Shown in pieces: positions 26,131-38,455 of a stretch of DNA of 64,000 nt. This stretch comes from Embiotoca jacksoni (lineage: Eukaryota; Chordata; Actinopteri; Embiotocidae), in contig JAKOON010000023.1 of NCBI GenBank assembly GCA_022577435.1, forward strand, positions 2,354,501 to 2,418,500, written 5' to 3'. A program made the position numbers and the translations under genes. Each line of letters starts with the position of its first letter. Positions within the stretch are counted from its first letter, which is position 1. Below the pieces are notes generated by a model. That model was not told the DNA's origin. It saw only the letters and a list, made by a program, of their open reading frames with translations, and did no database searches.

Positions 26131-28637
26131 AACTAGATACTGTCACACAGACAGAAGGGATGAATTGAAGAAGGAGCAAAGGGCAGTGGATGAGGGTGGG
26201 GATGAAGACATGCATGTGTGTATTTGAATATGTTTGTGGATACAAGTAGAGGTGAAGGTGCATGCAAACTGGTTGGTCAAGAAAATGACTGACGAAGGAG
26301 TTAATTGGGTTTGGGAAGGGTCTTAAAATTGGTGGAAAGTGAAGGAAATATATCTGTAGATTATTGATTATATTTAATAGAATTGAACAGAAAAAGGTTT
26401 TAATAACTTGAATGTGTGTTTGTTTTACTCGTCCATACGAGTAAAACAAACACCATTGACAGCACAGCCTCCAAGCAGTAATGATGTGAAATGTCTCTGA
26501 TCATTTGTATTTAACACTTTTAGAACACTGTAAACGGAAAATAAAACAGTGTTCAACGCTATTTGATGAGGACAGGCAGTGGAGCCAGTGGGCACTCTTC
26601 CCTGACTCCTTCTATTATTATGTTCCACTCTAACTGAGAAACATCAATATTTCTAGCTCCAGTTTGTTTATTTATTAATTTTTTTTAATTCTTTTAAGTC
26701 TCCATCTCTCTCTGACATCTCGTCACAGAGATGAGCGATGAAAAGTCTTCACGTATTATATAAGACCGCAAGTGATGATTATCATAATTATCAATCAGTC
26801 ATTCTTGTTTGGTTAACCATTTGATCTGCAAACTACACAAAGTTAAAAATGCATGTCATGACTTCCTACACAGATATATCTAAATAGCTCTATATTTTGC
26901 CACTTGGGGACAGCAGAAACAGGTGGAAGACAATATTGACATGTCACCACTTTTTAAGGTTACTAAGCAAACTTGTTACAGTAACTTATTTACACATCCA
27001 GCAATTATAACAAAACATTAAATTACATTTGAAGTCATTCTTCTGGTCACCTGGAAAACTTAGATCTCGTATTCACTGTTATTTTTAGCTTTGTTTTTAT
27101 TCTCCACCACCTCCTGAAAAACACACATGACTCTTTAGTTACTAAATGCTCCACTACGTTCACCAGCTAGTAGCTGTGTGTGACTATGTTTCTGCAGCTT
27201 GCTGTTGGATAGTGGCTTTTTTTTAAAAGTTTTTGTGCTGAACACAGAGCAAAGCAGTAAAGTTACAGACTGGACTGCTAAACAATGAGCTGAAACTTGC
27301 TACAGAGCTCCATAAAACATCATGTGATGACTCTCTGCAGGTTTCTACAAGGGACCATTTCCTATACTACTATAGTAAAATTGTGGTTATAGCTGCAGCT
27401 TTTTTGTCCAGAATATTATATTCTAGAATAAACATTTGATTTACAAAATTATAGAAGACAAAGAACACAACAGATATTTACGTCCGAGAGGCTCGAACAA
27501 GGGAGTTTTTTAAATTGTGACTAGTAACTTTTTAGCAATTGGTTAATCAAAACTGTTGGTCTTAAACTGTAATATTGGCAAATGCAAACATTTTTGCAAC
27601 AATATTTCAAAACAAAACCTCAATATTTATAGACTGTATAACAAAATCCTGGGATTTCACAAATTTTAAACAATTAGAATCGGGAGGTGACTTGAACATT
27701 CACTAAACAATATCACACAGAAAAAGACAATACTTTCTATTACTTTCGGTTAAAACCAATAGTGATGCCACCAACATCCCACTGAAAGCCCAGCAACACA
27801 AAGAGCGGAGCAGATTCAGGCCAGTTGAAGTCAGTCATGTGCAGTGATGGACCGGAGGGGGCAGGTGGCTTTCAGAGAGTCAACACTGAGTGGTTTCCAC
27901 CATTAATCAATTCAATCTCTCAGCATACATACCTCATTTCACTTTCCCTCTCCTCTTTAACTTGTCTCACTGAACATCCACATTTACTTTCTGGTCAGTT
28001 CACCCGAGCACCGAGAGCCACAAAAATAAATACAGACAATGCAGAGAAGAAGCACTGAGAGCAAGTGCCCCCGAGAGAAAAGCATCAGAGGGAGCTATTA
28101 GTTGTTGTTTTTTTGTACTTGTTCATGAATTCATGTCCAGCCTGGGTCACAGGTCAGTATACAGTGTAGCTTGATTTACACAGAGTACATGGAATAATAA
28201 AGAGCTCAACCACTATATAAAACCTCATGTAAAATTATAAACTGGCTCATTCTGAAGGAAATATATTTATGTTAATAAAATGAAATTAGTAAGTTACACT
28301 TAATTCCCCTTCCTATTACCTCCATTTTCATAACTTCACTTTTGTTTGTGCAGCTGACTAGACAACATTATGTACATTCATGTGAAACTGTCTGACCTGT
28401 TTAAGAACTGTATGTTGAAAGTAACCGTTTTATCAACAGAAATCCCAGCAGGAAAACAATATAAGTACCAAGGACCTGACGTAGCACCACGTTTATCAAA
28501 ACCAGGGTCATGATGAAACATCAGATTTAGTCGCACATCACGTGATGTTTTGGGCCATGTTGATGTTTTATCCATTGACATACTTGACAAGAAACAAGGT
28601 TAAAATGAATTTGTTCAGTAGGTTGTGACAACTTATT
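26131..28637. other. Intronic sequence, partly repeat-like
   Basis: Holds a perfect hairpin (26416-26453) and, at about 27060-27350, wording that resembles a common fish repeat (gctaaacaatgagctgaaac, then ttgctacagagctccataaa). No exon recognised. Confidence 0.4.
26416..26453. repeat. Perfect 17-bp inverted repeat with 4-nt loop
   Basis: The arm gtgtttgttttactcgt (26416-26432) is exactly complementary to acgagtaaaacaaacac (26437-26453), with loop ccat. Not followed by a T run, so no reason to call it a terminator. Function unknown. Confidence 0.95.
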
Positions 28638-28644
28638 AGACATT

Positions 28645-28965
28645 GCCAGGGCTGTGTATCTCTCAAAGATTTCCGATACCAGAAGGGACACCATGACTCT
28701 GAGTAAGTTTCTCTAATACAAGTGATAAGAAAACCAGTGATTTTATACAAATGGTGCAAGTAGAGGCTACATATGGTGAATGCTGTGGCTCACTGACACT
28801 GATGAGATTTACTTCTGCATAAACGGAGTGCAAGTTATACTTTTTAAAATGAAAACATGTTAGTGTGGATGTAGGTTTTTAAAATTTGGTACCTAGTATC
28901 AAAGTTTGGTCGGTTCCATAGAAGTATCAAAGTTCGGTATCCAGTTACAGATACCGCCAGATATG
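28645..28965. mobile_element. Possible hAT-type nonautonomous element, copy B
   Basis: Starts near cagggctgtgtatctctcaa and ends near ccagttacagataccgccag. It shares ctgtggctcactgac, ctgatga and ctgcataaac with copy A at 21098-21508. Confidence 0.5.
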
Positions 28966-29435
28966 CAACATTGACGTTCTAATCTACATTTGCAGACTCA
29001 TGAAATCACACAAAGCAAAGCCAACACATAAAAACGCAAGCAAGGGGTGTTTGATACAGCAGGTTTCACATATCTCTCTGACATCCCAGATCACTATGGA
29101 GACAGCAGAATGAATGTTCGAAGGGTTCCTACTCTACTTATTGATTATCATATATCAGGGCTGAAATTTTACTCATGAAATTGCCAATTATGAATCCTGC
29201 CTGTTAACAATATCATTCTGAAGGATCTGAATACAATACTTCAAAGTCACCGAAACTCGTTTGAGCTGTATCATAAGGTGACAATACTGCGTTACACAAT
29301 GTGATGAGCTGTGTACACTTAGAGGTGGCAGAAGCAAAAACAGGTTGGTAAGGAGCAGCAAAATCTGTCTGAGAAACTGTTGCAACACAAAACATCAATA
29401 ACAAAACACAATATGAAGGGCTTAAAAAAAAAAAG

Positions 29436-29438
<3 letters not shown>

Positions 29439-29466
<28 letters not shown>

Positions 29467-29499
29467 TGGGGGAGAGGGTGCGGGGGGGGGGGGGGGGGG
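29439..29499. repeat. (GT)n tract followed by an 18-G run
   Basis: GT units to 29465, then a G-rich stretch ending in 18 consecutive G at 29482-29499, which could form a quadruplex. Confidence 0.95.
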
Positions 29500-31695
29500 T
29501 GCATGCATTTGAGACGAGTGAGACCGCAAAGGCAAATGGAGAGTTACATAACATTATCATGACCGAGCTGAACTAACTCTGTTGTGCATGGTATATCAGG
29601 AGTGAGAGATGGAGAGAAAAGGTACACAGACATGCAGAAAGTACAGCACAGATTGAAGACGGCCACTGAGTGAGTTGGTTCCACAAACAGAGCGATTACA
29701 CAGATAGAGAATCAGCAAATGACAAACTGAGACTCAGGGAGTGGATCTGTCGGTTGGAAGGGACAGAGACTCAAAAATGTTAGCAGGAACGTTGACTGAT
29801 ATTCAAGGACATTTACACGGACGAGGAGGCAGCGTGACACACAGCTCCACAGACACGGAGGCTGACATGAAGATGCAGGGGTGGAGGTGCAGGTCTGTTA
29901 GTTTGTGCCTGCAGCATTACAAGCAGCGTTATGTAAGAGTGCTGGGGTCCGCCTCGCACAAAGCCAGCACTCGCCTAAATATCCTATTGGACACACACGC
30001 ACAGGATGACGAGGGGATTTGGAGACATGTGGAAGATGTGGCAATGCATATCTTTTTGGTGAAAGGTAACAGGCTGTCGAGATAAAAGGAGGGCGACAGA
30101 AGCGTAGATCATGTCGTGCCATGGTACACACGTTACTAATTCTAATTGGGTTTGATTATGTAAAAATCTAGTTTTGGTCGGGCTCTATTATGGGCTACGG
30201 TGCAGTCGGGTTACAGCTATCGGTGGACGGGATGTAATGTAGTTGAGAATTACCTCTCTGACAGAGCACTTGAACAACCCATGGGTTCGTTCAGTACAAC
30301 GCACAGTCACTGTTAATACCTCACTGAAATGCGCAGCACCACGTCCGCTCACAGGTGATTGAAGTGTACAACTCGACATTAGCACAGCAGGCTAGCAGCA
30401 GCAGTGCATCAGCGGAGATAACTAAATGCATTGGGACATCAGTGACGCACACACAGTGCTATCACCTAGCTGATAGGGCTTACCCTGCTCAGAGCTACGT
30501 GATGATAGGTTGATGGCGCCACCGAGGCTCACACACACAAAGCAGAGCTCTCCCGACATGTAACAAATGCGCAAAAACTTGACATGCTACGACTGAATCC
30601 ATAAAGTTATTAACTTGTTTCAGGATACACTATAATCAAAAATGTGCGCGTGTTTTCATGCGCTGCGTACACACTCGTATGTGCCTTCATAATGTCCTGC
30701 TTGCAAACTGTCCAGCTGACTGCAGCAAGGTGAGTGATGCTGTCACTGCAGTGGTTGTTTGATATTTCCAAACCAAGTTCGAGCTGTTGGACACAGGACA
30801 CTCAACTGTGCGTTGCCACATGTACGCAGCCAAAAGTAAATGCAAATATTAATATCACTTGGTGTTTTACAGTGTACTTGTTATGTAACATAACAGAGGC
30901 CTTCAGTGCTCTGTCACTCCCAGCTCAATAGCAGGACCATTATGTGCTCCAAAGTCCCTGCATCATGTACATATGTACTGTTCCTCTCGTCATTTGCTAA
31001 GCTCTACATGAAGCTTTATGAAAAGGGGTCAGTCTCTCAACGCTTCATCGGTGATGAGTCCAAGCCATTATTTTAATGCTAGATGTTGATTTTTACAGAC
31101 AAAGCCTGTCGCTGGAATCACAGATTTAAATGTACAAGGTCGCAGAGAAGCGACTTTTTGTTCTGCGACATACAGCGTTTGTCACAGCGAGTGAAGCTTG
31201 TCTCTTGGTATTCGAGACAAAAGAACAGTGTGACTGCGAATGCATTCGGATGACCCTTGTGTGAGGTAGACATGTCTTTGTGAACACTGCACGGTGAGCT
31301 CCAGGATGACACATCAGCGCTTGAGAGGTGACTCTGGCTCCAGATGCACCTCTCAGCGCCCCCCTCTTCCTTCCTACTCCTCTTCTCTGCCGGGGGAGGA
31401 GGGGGAGGGAGGGCAGAGAGAGGGGGACAGGGAGGCAGAGAAGAGGTGAGAGAGGGGGTGAGCAAGGCTAATGTGACGCAGGAGTGAGTAGTGCAGACAG
31501 AGGAGAGGAGAAAGAAGCCAATCACCAATCTATTTTCCCCCAGTTTGGTTACAACATCACAGGAACCAAGAGGCTGCTTCCTTACAGTTACATGAAATCC
31601 CTCATTAAAACAATACACATATTGTACAGATATATGCCAGTTTCACAAATGTATCATATCTGGTTACAAGAGAAGATGGACTCTATGTTTTAATT

Positions 31696-31697
<2 letters not shown>

Positions 31698-31741
<44 letters not shown>
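31698..31741. repeat. (CA)n microsatellite
   Basis: Pure CA tract of about 22 units. Confidence 0.97.
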
Positions 31742-31743
<2 letters not shown>

Positions 31744-33504
31744 ATTGAGAGCACAAAGCATCCCCCACTGACACTACAACAAACACATCTGCAGGCACTC
31801 GACTTCAACTGAAATCAAAGTGTCTTGGTTCGAGTCTGGTTAGCCAAAAAACGATTTTAAAGCCCCAGTGTTATGTACAGTCAAATCGAAATTACTTAAA
31901 TTCTCACTCCCGACGTTCCAAAAAAATCCCCAAAAATATTTAGATGTTTTTCTGAGAAAAAGAAAATCCCATCATGTCTGGTGTTACGTTCCCCAACTGA
32001 TGTCTAGGGGAGGTGGAGAGTAACAAGGTAAATAAACTAAGGAAAAAAGATCACGGGCAACGAATGAATAAACAAAAGTGTTTTGCACACAGGATACACA
32101 CACCTAACATCTGGTTGAGATGCAACTCCTCAAGTTTGCCTTCATTCGTGATGAGCGATCTATGAAAGTGCAAACAGTACATGACTCTATCACCACCTGC
32201 CCCTCTGAGCCACTGGCAGCTCGATGATGAAAGCCTCACCCTGCTGATAGGATTAGTTCTTTAGGTTTGTGACGTATGAAACTCTGGCTGTCTGAATCAG
32301 TGTTTTTGAGACCGTCATTGCAGTTCCAAAGCTGAAATACTCAGCCATAACGTGACAGCTGTTTTCACTGATGATTTTGTCTTCTAGCAAATAAAAAACA
32401 TCATATGGACACATAACAATGTTATTAACTTGATTTTCACGGGAGGGGTTTTTGTTCCCACAGCATTGAAAATGACATTTTTAACCTTCTACTGTAACAA
32501 CAAGCTACAGTTACAGTACACTGGATAATCCATTGACATTGTGGGGGAATTGCTTTCATTGGAATTACAATCTATCGATTAAGTAGTCCCAAAGTGTTTG
32601 GTGGGTTATCCATTTTGTAGGGGACATTGTCTCCAGGCGGCTGTGGTGCTGCTGAAATTTGAAATGTTAACCTTCAATGCTGCAACCATCACAAATAAAA
32701 TATCGTAATAAGGTGGCGGCAGGTCTCTGAAACACACCTGTGCGAGTAAAAACAAAACTATCTGCTTGGTAAAATAACAAAAGTGTTTTCCAGCATGCCG
32801 GCTTACCGTCACAACAAAAGCACTCGTAAAAACGTAATTGTATGCAGCACGCATTTAATCAAATCAAGTATCCAGTCAGACTCATTGGCTTGCTGTGAAA
32901 TTTTCTCACTGGGCGTGAGTAATAGCCGTGCAGCCACTACTCTTCCAATAGCCATATTATTACTGTAAGTGAATGAGTCAGAATGATGTGTGCGCGGAGT
33001 GTGTGCTCACACACACCTCACCAAGGGTGTTCAGTGTCATTGAACACCGAGTTATTCGCTGAAAAAAGAGCCCTGCATATCCACACGCAAACGCACCCCA
33101 CAGAAAATGCATCCTGTGAGCCTGTGTCCCTGCGTGCAGTCTACGAACCCACACACACAATTAAGACCAAGACATCTCCTAATTGTCCCAGGGTAAAGAA
33201 ACTCCCACTGCGACATCAGAAACCCCGTGACATACATACACACACTCTCCCTCTGTGCTCTGTTTATCAGGGCCAGGCCCATCGATCATCCGAGCCTGGT
33301 TGCCCGGGTAACCCCCTTATTATTCAAAGCACGGAGCACTGGCTTGCAGAGAGGGTTGTGTACGAGTGTATGTATTTGTTAGGTAGTGGAGATTCCCATT
33401 GGCTCATAAGCAGCCACCAGTCCAGGCATCCTCTATCCGAGCATTCTCCCTGATCTGCATACCGATGAGGGCGGACAGTAGCTCTCTCCCTCTCTCTCAC
33501 ACAT

Positions 33505-33505
<1 letters not shown>

Positions 33506-33586
<81 letters not shown>
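33506..33586. repeat. (CA)n microsatellite, about 40 units
   Basis: Pure CA tract after a CT-rich lead-in. Confidence 0.97.
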
Positions 33587-33588
<2 letters not shown>

Positions 33589-34009
33589 ACAGTGATGGCT
33601 CAAGGGACAGCAAGTGGAGCACAACTATCTCCCCAATATAATTTCACATTATCTTCATTTCTATCACCTTCAACCTCCCTGCTCTCCACCCCTTGTAATT
33701 TTCATTCAGCATCTTTCCTCCATTTTTCTACCCTACTTTGCTGCATTTCATTCAGCCTGAACCCCGTTCTGCTCGCTCGCTTTCTTATTTTTCATTCACT
33801 TTCTGCGGCTCCGAGCCTCATTCATAAACAGCACCACTCCTTACAGCGGCAAAAGGTGGGGAGGGAAGGGGAGGGGAAGAGAGGGGAGGGGAGGGGAGGA
33901 GGAGAGGTCGAATTGGAGGGAGGATTGCCCCTACTGACTTACTGACTGCTGCATGGTGAGGGCTCCCTGAAAACAGAAAACAGCCAATACAGAAGCAAAG
34001 ACGAGGGGA
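33587..34009. other. Noncoding stretch leading into the purine minisatellite
   Basis: Pyrimidine-rich on the plus strand, then switching to purine-rich near 33850. No gene recognised. Confidence 0.5.
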
Positions 34010-34476
34010 AGGTAGGGAGGAGAGAGGACAAAGGAGAGAGGACAGAGGACAGAGGACAGAGGAGAGAGGAGAGAGGAGGAGAGAGGAGAGAGGAGAGAGG
34101 AGGAGAGAGGACAAAGGGCAGAGGAGAGAGGACAGAGGACAGAGGAGAGGGGACAAAGGAGAGACGAGAGAGGACAGAGGACAGAGGAGGAGAGAGGAGA
34201 GAGGACAAAGGAGAGAGGGCAAAGGACAGAGGAGAGAGGACAGAGGAAAGAGGACAAAGGAGAGGACAAAGGAGAGAGGAGAGAGTACAGAGGAGAGGGG
34301 ACAAAGGAGAGACGAGAGAGGACAGAGGACAGAGGAGAGAGGAGGAGAGAGGACAAAGGAGAGAGGGCAAAGGACAGAGGAGAGAGGACAGAGGAAAGAG
34401 GACAAAGGAGAGAGGATAAAGGAGAGGACAAAGGAGAGAGGAGAGAGGACAGAGGAGAGAGGACAGAGAGAGAGGA
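34010..34476. repeat. Purine-rich heptamer minisatellite (GGAGAGA/GGACAGA/GGACAAA)
   Basis: About 465 bp made of 7-bp units of the form GGA-(G/C)-A-(G/A)-A, nearly all purine on the plus strand with C at one variable position. The block starting at 34141 is repeated with few changes from 34289, giving a higher-order period of about 148 bp. Because 7 is not a multiple of 3 and the complement contains no stop-forming words, all three minus-strand frames stay open for 186-200 codons with Leu-Cys-Pro-Ser-Val repeats. These are not genes. Confidence 0.95.
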
Positions 34477-34675
34477 TGGGGGGACGAATCTATCCACACC
34501 CTCCTTCACCTGCTCTGCTTCTCTTTCTTTCATTCATTCATTCAAACCATCCTCCATTCACGCAACACCCCTCTTCTCCCGCAATTTCCCATTTGCTGCA
34601 GGTGTTCCAGCTGATCTAGGTACAGGCAAACAGTGAGGTGGTGTGCATGGACAGTATAGGTATACATATACTGTA

Positions 34676-34678
<3 letters not shown>

Positions 34679-34753
<75 letters not shown>
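34679..34753. repeat. (TG)n microsatellite, about 37 units
   Basis: Pure TG tract read directly. Confidence 0.97.
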
Positions 34754-34758
<5 letters not shown>

Positions 34759-35656
34759 TCTTCTGGTTGAGGCCTGAGGACACTGCAGACAAAACAACCT
34801 CTACTGCCTGTGTTTGTTGAGCAGCTACATTCATCACTGCATTACTTTGTTCCTGACAAAAACCACCATGTTTCTATCTCACTGCTGCTAATTCTTAATT
34901 AACGAGATATGCAGCTCTTTCACTGTTGTCAATGCACCACCATGACATGAGTCTGATTAACATATAAACTTATCGGAGCTTGTCGGGGCCTCTGAGACTT
35001 CCCGGTCAACACAGAATCTGGGCCCTGTTCAATACATGAAACCCATACGTAACACCACTGTGAGTAACCTGGACAGCCACAGCTGGCACAAACTGAGGCT
35101 GGGACAGGGAGGACTCAGCTGATACAAGTCTATCTGATCAGACATACTCCACCTCCAGCCGCAACAGGACGGAAGGGCTGCAATCGATAAAAGGAAGGGC
35201 CAGCGTGAAATGGCCGAGGCCTGACTTCTGGTTCTATTATTCCTCTGAAAGCTGCTTCACCACCTCGCGGCTGTTGTCATTGTGTGAGTATGCATGTGCC
35301 TGTCTGAGCAGAGAGTGCAAGACATGAAAGAAAGGGTGTAAGGAGTAAATAGAGAGGTGGAAAAGTGCAAAAGATGAAATAGATGGAGGAACACCGAGAT
35401 GATGGTAGAGGAAAAGAAGCAGGTAAAAGGAAAAAGAAGGAGATTACAAAGTGGGAAAGATGAAAAAAGAGGCAAAGGTTACATGGAAAATAACAGAAAC
35501 TCAAGTTTGGAAATGAGGGTTGAACTTCCCAGGAGCAAAAGCATATCTGATATCAGCTTGATCTTTTGACAGCTGCTGAGCCATAACTCCTGACTTCAGA
35601 TTTCTCTCACTGTACCCCATGCTCTCCATGTTGCCAGTGACTTTCCATCCCATCAG

Positions 35657-35661
<5 letters not shown>

Positions 35662-35744
<83 letters not shown>

Positions 35745-35784
35745 TTCTAACACCAAAGGGGGGGAAAAAAAAAAAAAAAAAAAA
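35662..35784. repeat. (GT)n microsatellite plus A run
   Basis: GT tract at 35662-35742, then an A run of about 19 at 35766-35784. Confidence 0.97.
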
Positions 35785-35880
35785 GATATGTAGACTGTCA
35801 CCCAGGTTCTCTCTGTTAACACTGAAATGAAATCCTACTGCTCAGCCGATATGTTCCACAAGCTCGACATGTACCGCAAA

Positions 35881-37021
35881 CAGTCATGTGAAAAAGTTTG
35901 TACACCCCTGGTATTGTCCCCCTTTAGCAGAAATAACTTCTGGTAGTTAGCACAAGCTATCCATCTTCTTTAGCTTATCCAGGTTTGGCTCTCAGTCTTC
36001 GGCTTGTTAAAATGTCTGACCACTCTTTGATGCCAAGTTCCATCAGTTTGAGGGTTTTTCTGCACGTACTGCCTGTTTCAAATCTCACACTCAAGCTTTT
36101 TAATAAAATTGTGCTTATTTTTTCATGACGAGGCTGTTCCATAACCCAACATTTCTTCTCTTTGAACCATTCCTGGGTGGACTTGTAAATATGCTTTGGA
36201 TGATTATCCCGTTAAAAGGTAAACTTACAGTTCACCTTCAACTTTCAGGCAGACGGCCTGAAATTATCTTGAACCACTTTTTGATATGATGCAGAATGCA
36301 TAGCTCAAATACTACAAGCTGCCTTGTCCCTGAGGCAGCAAAGAAACCCCAAACCAAAACACTTCCACCACCGTGCTTCACAGTTGGTTTGAAGTGAAAA
36401 GCTGTCTTCGGTCAAACGTGTACTGCAGCTGTGGCAAAACAACTCAATCTTTGATTCATCAAAGATCCAGAAGTTCAATGGCAAACTGATGCAAATGTAT
36501 GGTCATTTGGGAAATTAAAGGCTTTTTCCTTGCACACTTTTCGCACAGGTCAAATCTGTGAAGTCTCGTAACTGATTGACGACGCATGCACATTGCCACC
36601 AACAGTTGCAAGAGTACCTGCAGATCCTATGAGGATATTTGGTGTTCATGGAGACTTTCTTTTGCAACAAACTGTCTGCTCTTGTGCTGAATGTGTTAGG
36701 GCACATTTATATTACAGTGGGGTGATTTATTTAAACTAATTTGAAGATCTTTTAAAATCCTTTGCAAGACTCATCTACAACCTGTTTTTTCTGAAGGCTT
36801 TGAAGAGTTTTTGAGATATTGGCATTACACCACAAAGCTAAATAGCAAAGAGAAAAGCAGGCTGTGGATGTTACAGGACTAAATAAAACCAGGTCCATCT
36901 GTCACTCTCTGAAGAGCCTCTAATAATAACACCTAATCTTGAAAGCTGATCCTAACATTATGGATTTGAAGGTTGATCAATTTGATAAATGTAAGGTGCA
37001 CTAACTTTTTCCATGTGACTG
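35881..37021 (-). mobile_element. Dead Tc1-like DNA transposon with terminal inverted repeats
   Basis: The ends are inverted copies: cagtcatgtgaaaaagttt at 35881 and, read on the minus strand from 37021, cagtcacatggaaaaagtta. They bound 1141 bp. The minus strand encodes broken Tc1 transposase: VKHGGGSVLVWGFFAASGT near 36385-36330, then YQKVVQDNFRPSA, then RDNHPKHIYKSTQEWFKEKK near 36205-36145. This parallels the family pattern VKHGGGSxMVWGCFAASG, DNDPKHTxKxTQEWF. After WVMEQP the expected SPDLNPIE block, which carries the third catalytic acid, is not recognisable. In-frame stops are present. The flanking TA duplication is not clean (aa at the left, at at the right). Confidence 0.82.
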
Positions 37022-38279
37022 ATCATTATTTAAATTATGAAAATGACTATATGACTAACAAATATGTTGAAAAAGTCAACAGCAGCCATACATCTTGAGT
37101 ATTGGCCTAAAACACAACAGTATAGATCAGGGATGAATCAACAGCAGTGACTCATAGCTTTACCAAGAACTGTGCACACCTCTATTGAGATGTCCATTTC
37201 TAAATGAGCCGTAGCTCAACATAATAGCCCACAAACAGTTAGTTGGACTCTCCTGTGAAAAGTGCAGCTCCCAAAGGCTCTCAACACTGTTGTAAACACC
37301 TCTGCTACGGCTGTATATAGCTAGCCTGGCTCCAGGCACACAGGTGGACATCCTTGATACCAAATACTGACAAACAGGCACATGGGAGGGCAAAGGAGGC
37401 GTAAGTGAGGCAATTGTCAAAGAGGAAAGGCAGATCAGTGAGGACGAAATGGAGGAGATGAAGGGGCGTCGGGAGGTGATAGGAAGATGTGATGAAGAGG
37501 GAGAGAAGGAGACGGGTGTGAGGAATGACAACGATTAGGCAGAAAGGCTAACGGAGGGAAGACTTCAGAGGCCACATCACTGCAAGCATGTAGTCATGTT
37601 CTTTATAAAAACACATAACATCACTATAGTCCAGGCACGAGGTCACACACAGTTCCACAACAGCTGACTGAACATTCATACTCACGGTCTTTAGCTATAA
37701 CTCTCCCAATAAACACCACTTGCATCCTCTTAAGGAGCTAAAAGGACCCAGGAAGTGACAGACCAATGACATCAGTAGGTGAGCTAAAAAGATGGAGCAA
37801 TGCAGAGCATTAAAAGGAGGTAAAACACACCCTTGACTATTACACTCACAGAAAATTATTTGCATTATTGATTAATATGCAGATTACTCTTGAATAATTA
37901 TTTGTATTAAATATCAGGAAATTGGGGAAGGATTCTCATAATACTGACCCTCAAATTGATAATAAGTTAAAAACTCAAAAACATTCAAGGAGATGCATTT
38001 GAAAGCGCCACAAAAAGCCAGTGAGAGGGCATTATGCAATCAAGAATCTCAAACTACAAGGTCAAGAATGACGTTTTAAATTCAAATATATTCAGTTCCT
38101 TTTCTAAAGAACAAGAAAAAGCAGCATTTTCAGATTTGATGTAGATGGCGTCAGCAAATGTTCAGCACTTTTGCAAGAAAAATTACTTCTAAAAAAAAAA
38201 AAAAAAAATCAAAACTTTTACAGATTGATTCCCTGTCGAATGTCAACTCAGTGTTCAAGCTCTAATGTGCAGCCTAAAA
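37022..38279. other. Intronic sequence, nothing recognised
   Basis: A 123-codon minus-strand frame at 37160-37531 has no codon bias or family resemblance. Contains an A run near 38190. Confidence 0.4.
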
Positions 38280-38455
38280 CATAAAATTATTTTACGTCAT
38301 TATTTTCTCTTAATTTTTTGGTTCATAAAATGTCAGAAGCTTCCTAAAGCCAAAGTCGATGTCCTAAAAGCGTATGTTTTCTCAACAATAGTCCAAAACC
38401 CACAGATATTTAGTTTACGATCACATAAATAAAGACGACCAGCCAATAATGACTA
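38280..38455 (+). repeat. Teleost interspersed repeat fragment
   Basis: Wording such as ggttcataaaatgtcagaag, then aaagccaaagtcgatgtcct, then cacagatatttagtttacga resembles a high-copy fish repeat I recognise. Class not assigned. Confidence 0.5.

Larger units (their letters stand above)
28966..33497. other. Intronic sequence, mostly unrecognised
   Basis: Contains a GT tract with an 18-G run (29439-29499), a CA tract (31698-31741) and a purine-rich stretch near 31380-31470. No exon or RNA gene recognised. Confidence 0.4.

Noticed and set aside
33818..34533. Three overlapping minus-strand ORFs of 186-200 codons
   Set aside because: They are the complement of the purine heptamer minisatellite. 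All frames are open because no stop word can be made from the units.
37160..37531. 123-codon minus-strand ORF
   Set aside because: No family resemblance, codon bias or splice context. It lies in pyrimidine-biased intronic sequence.
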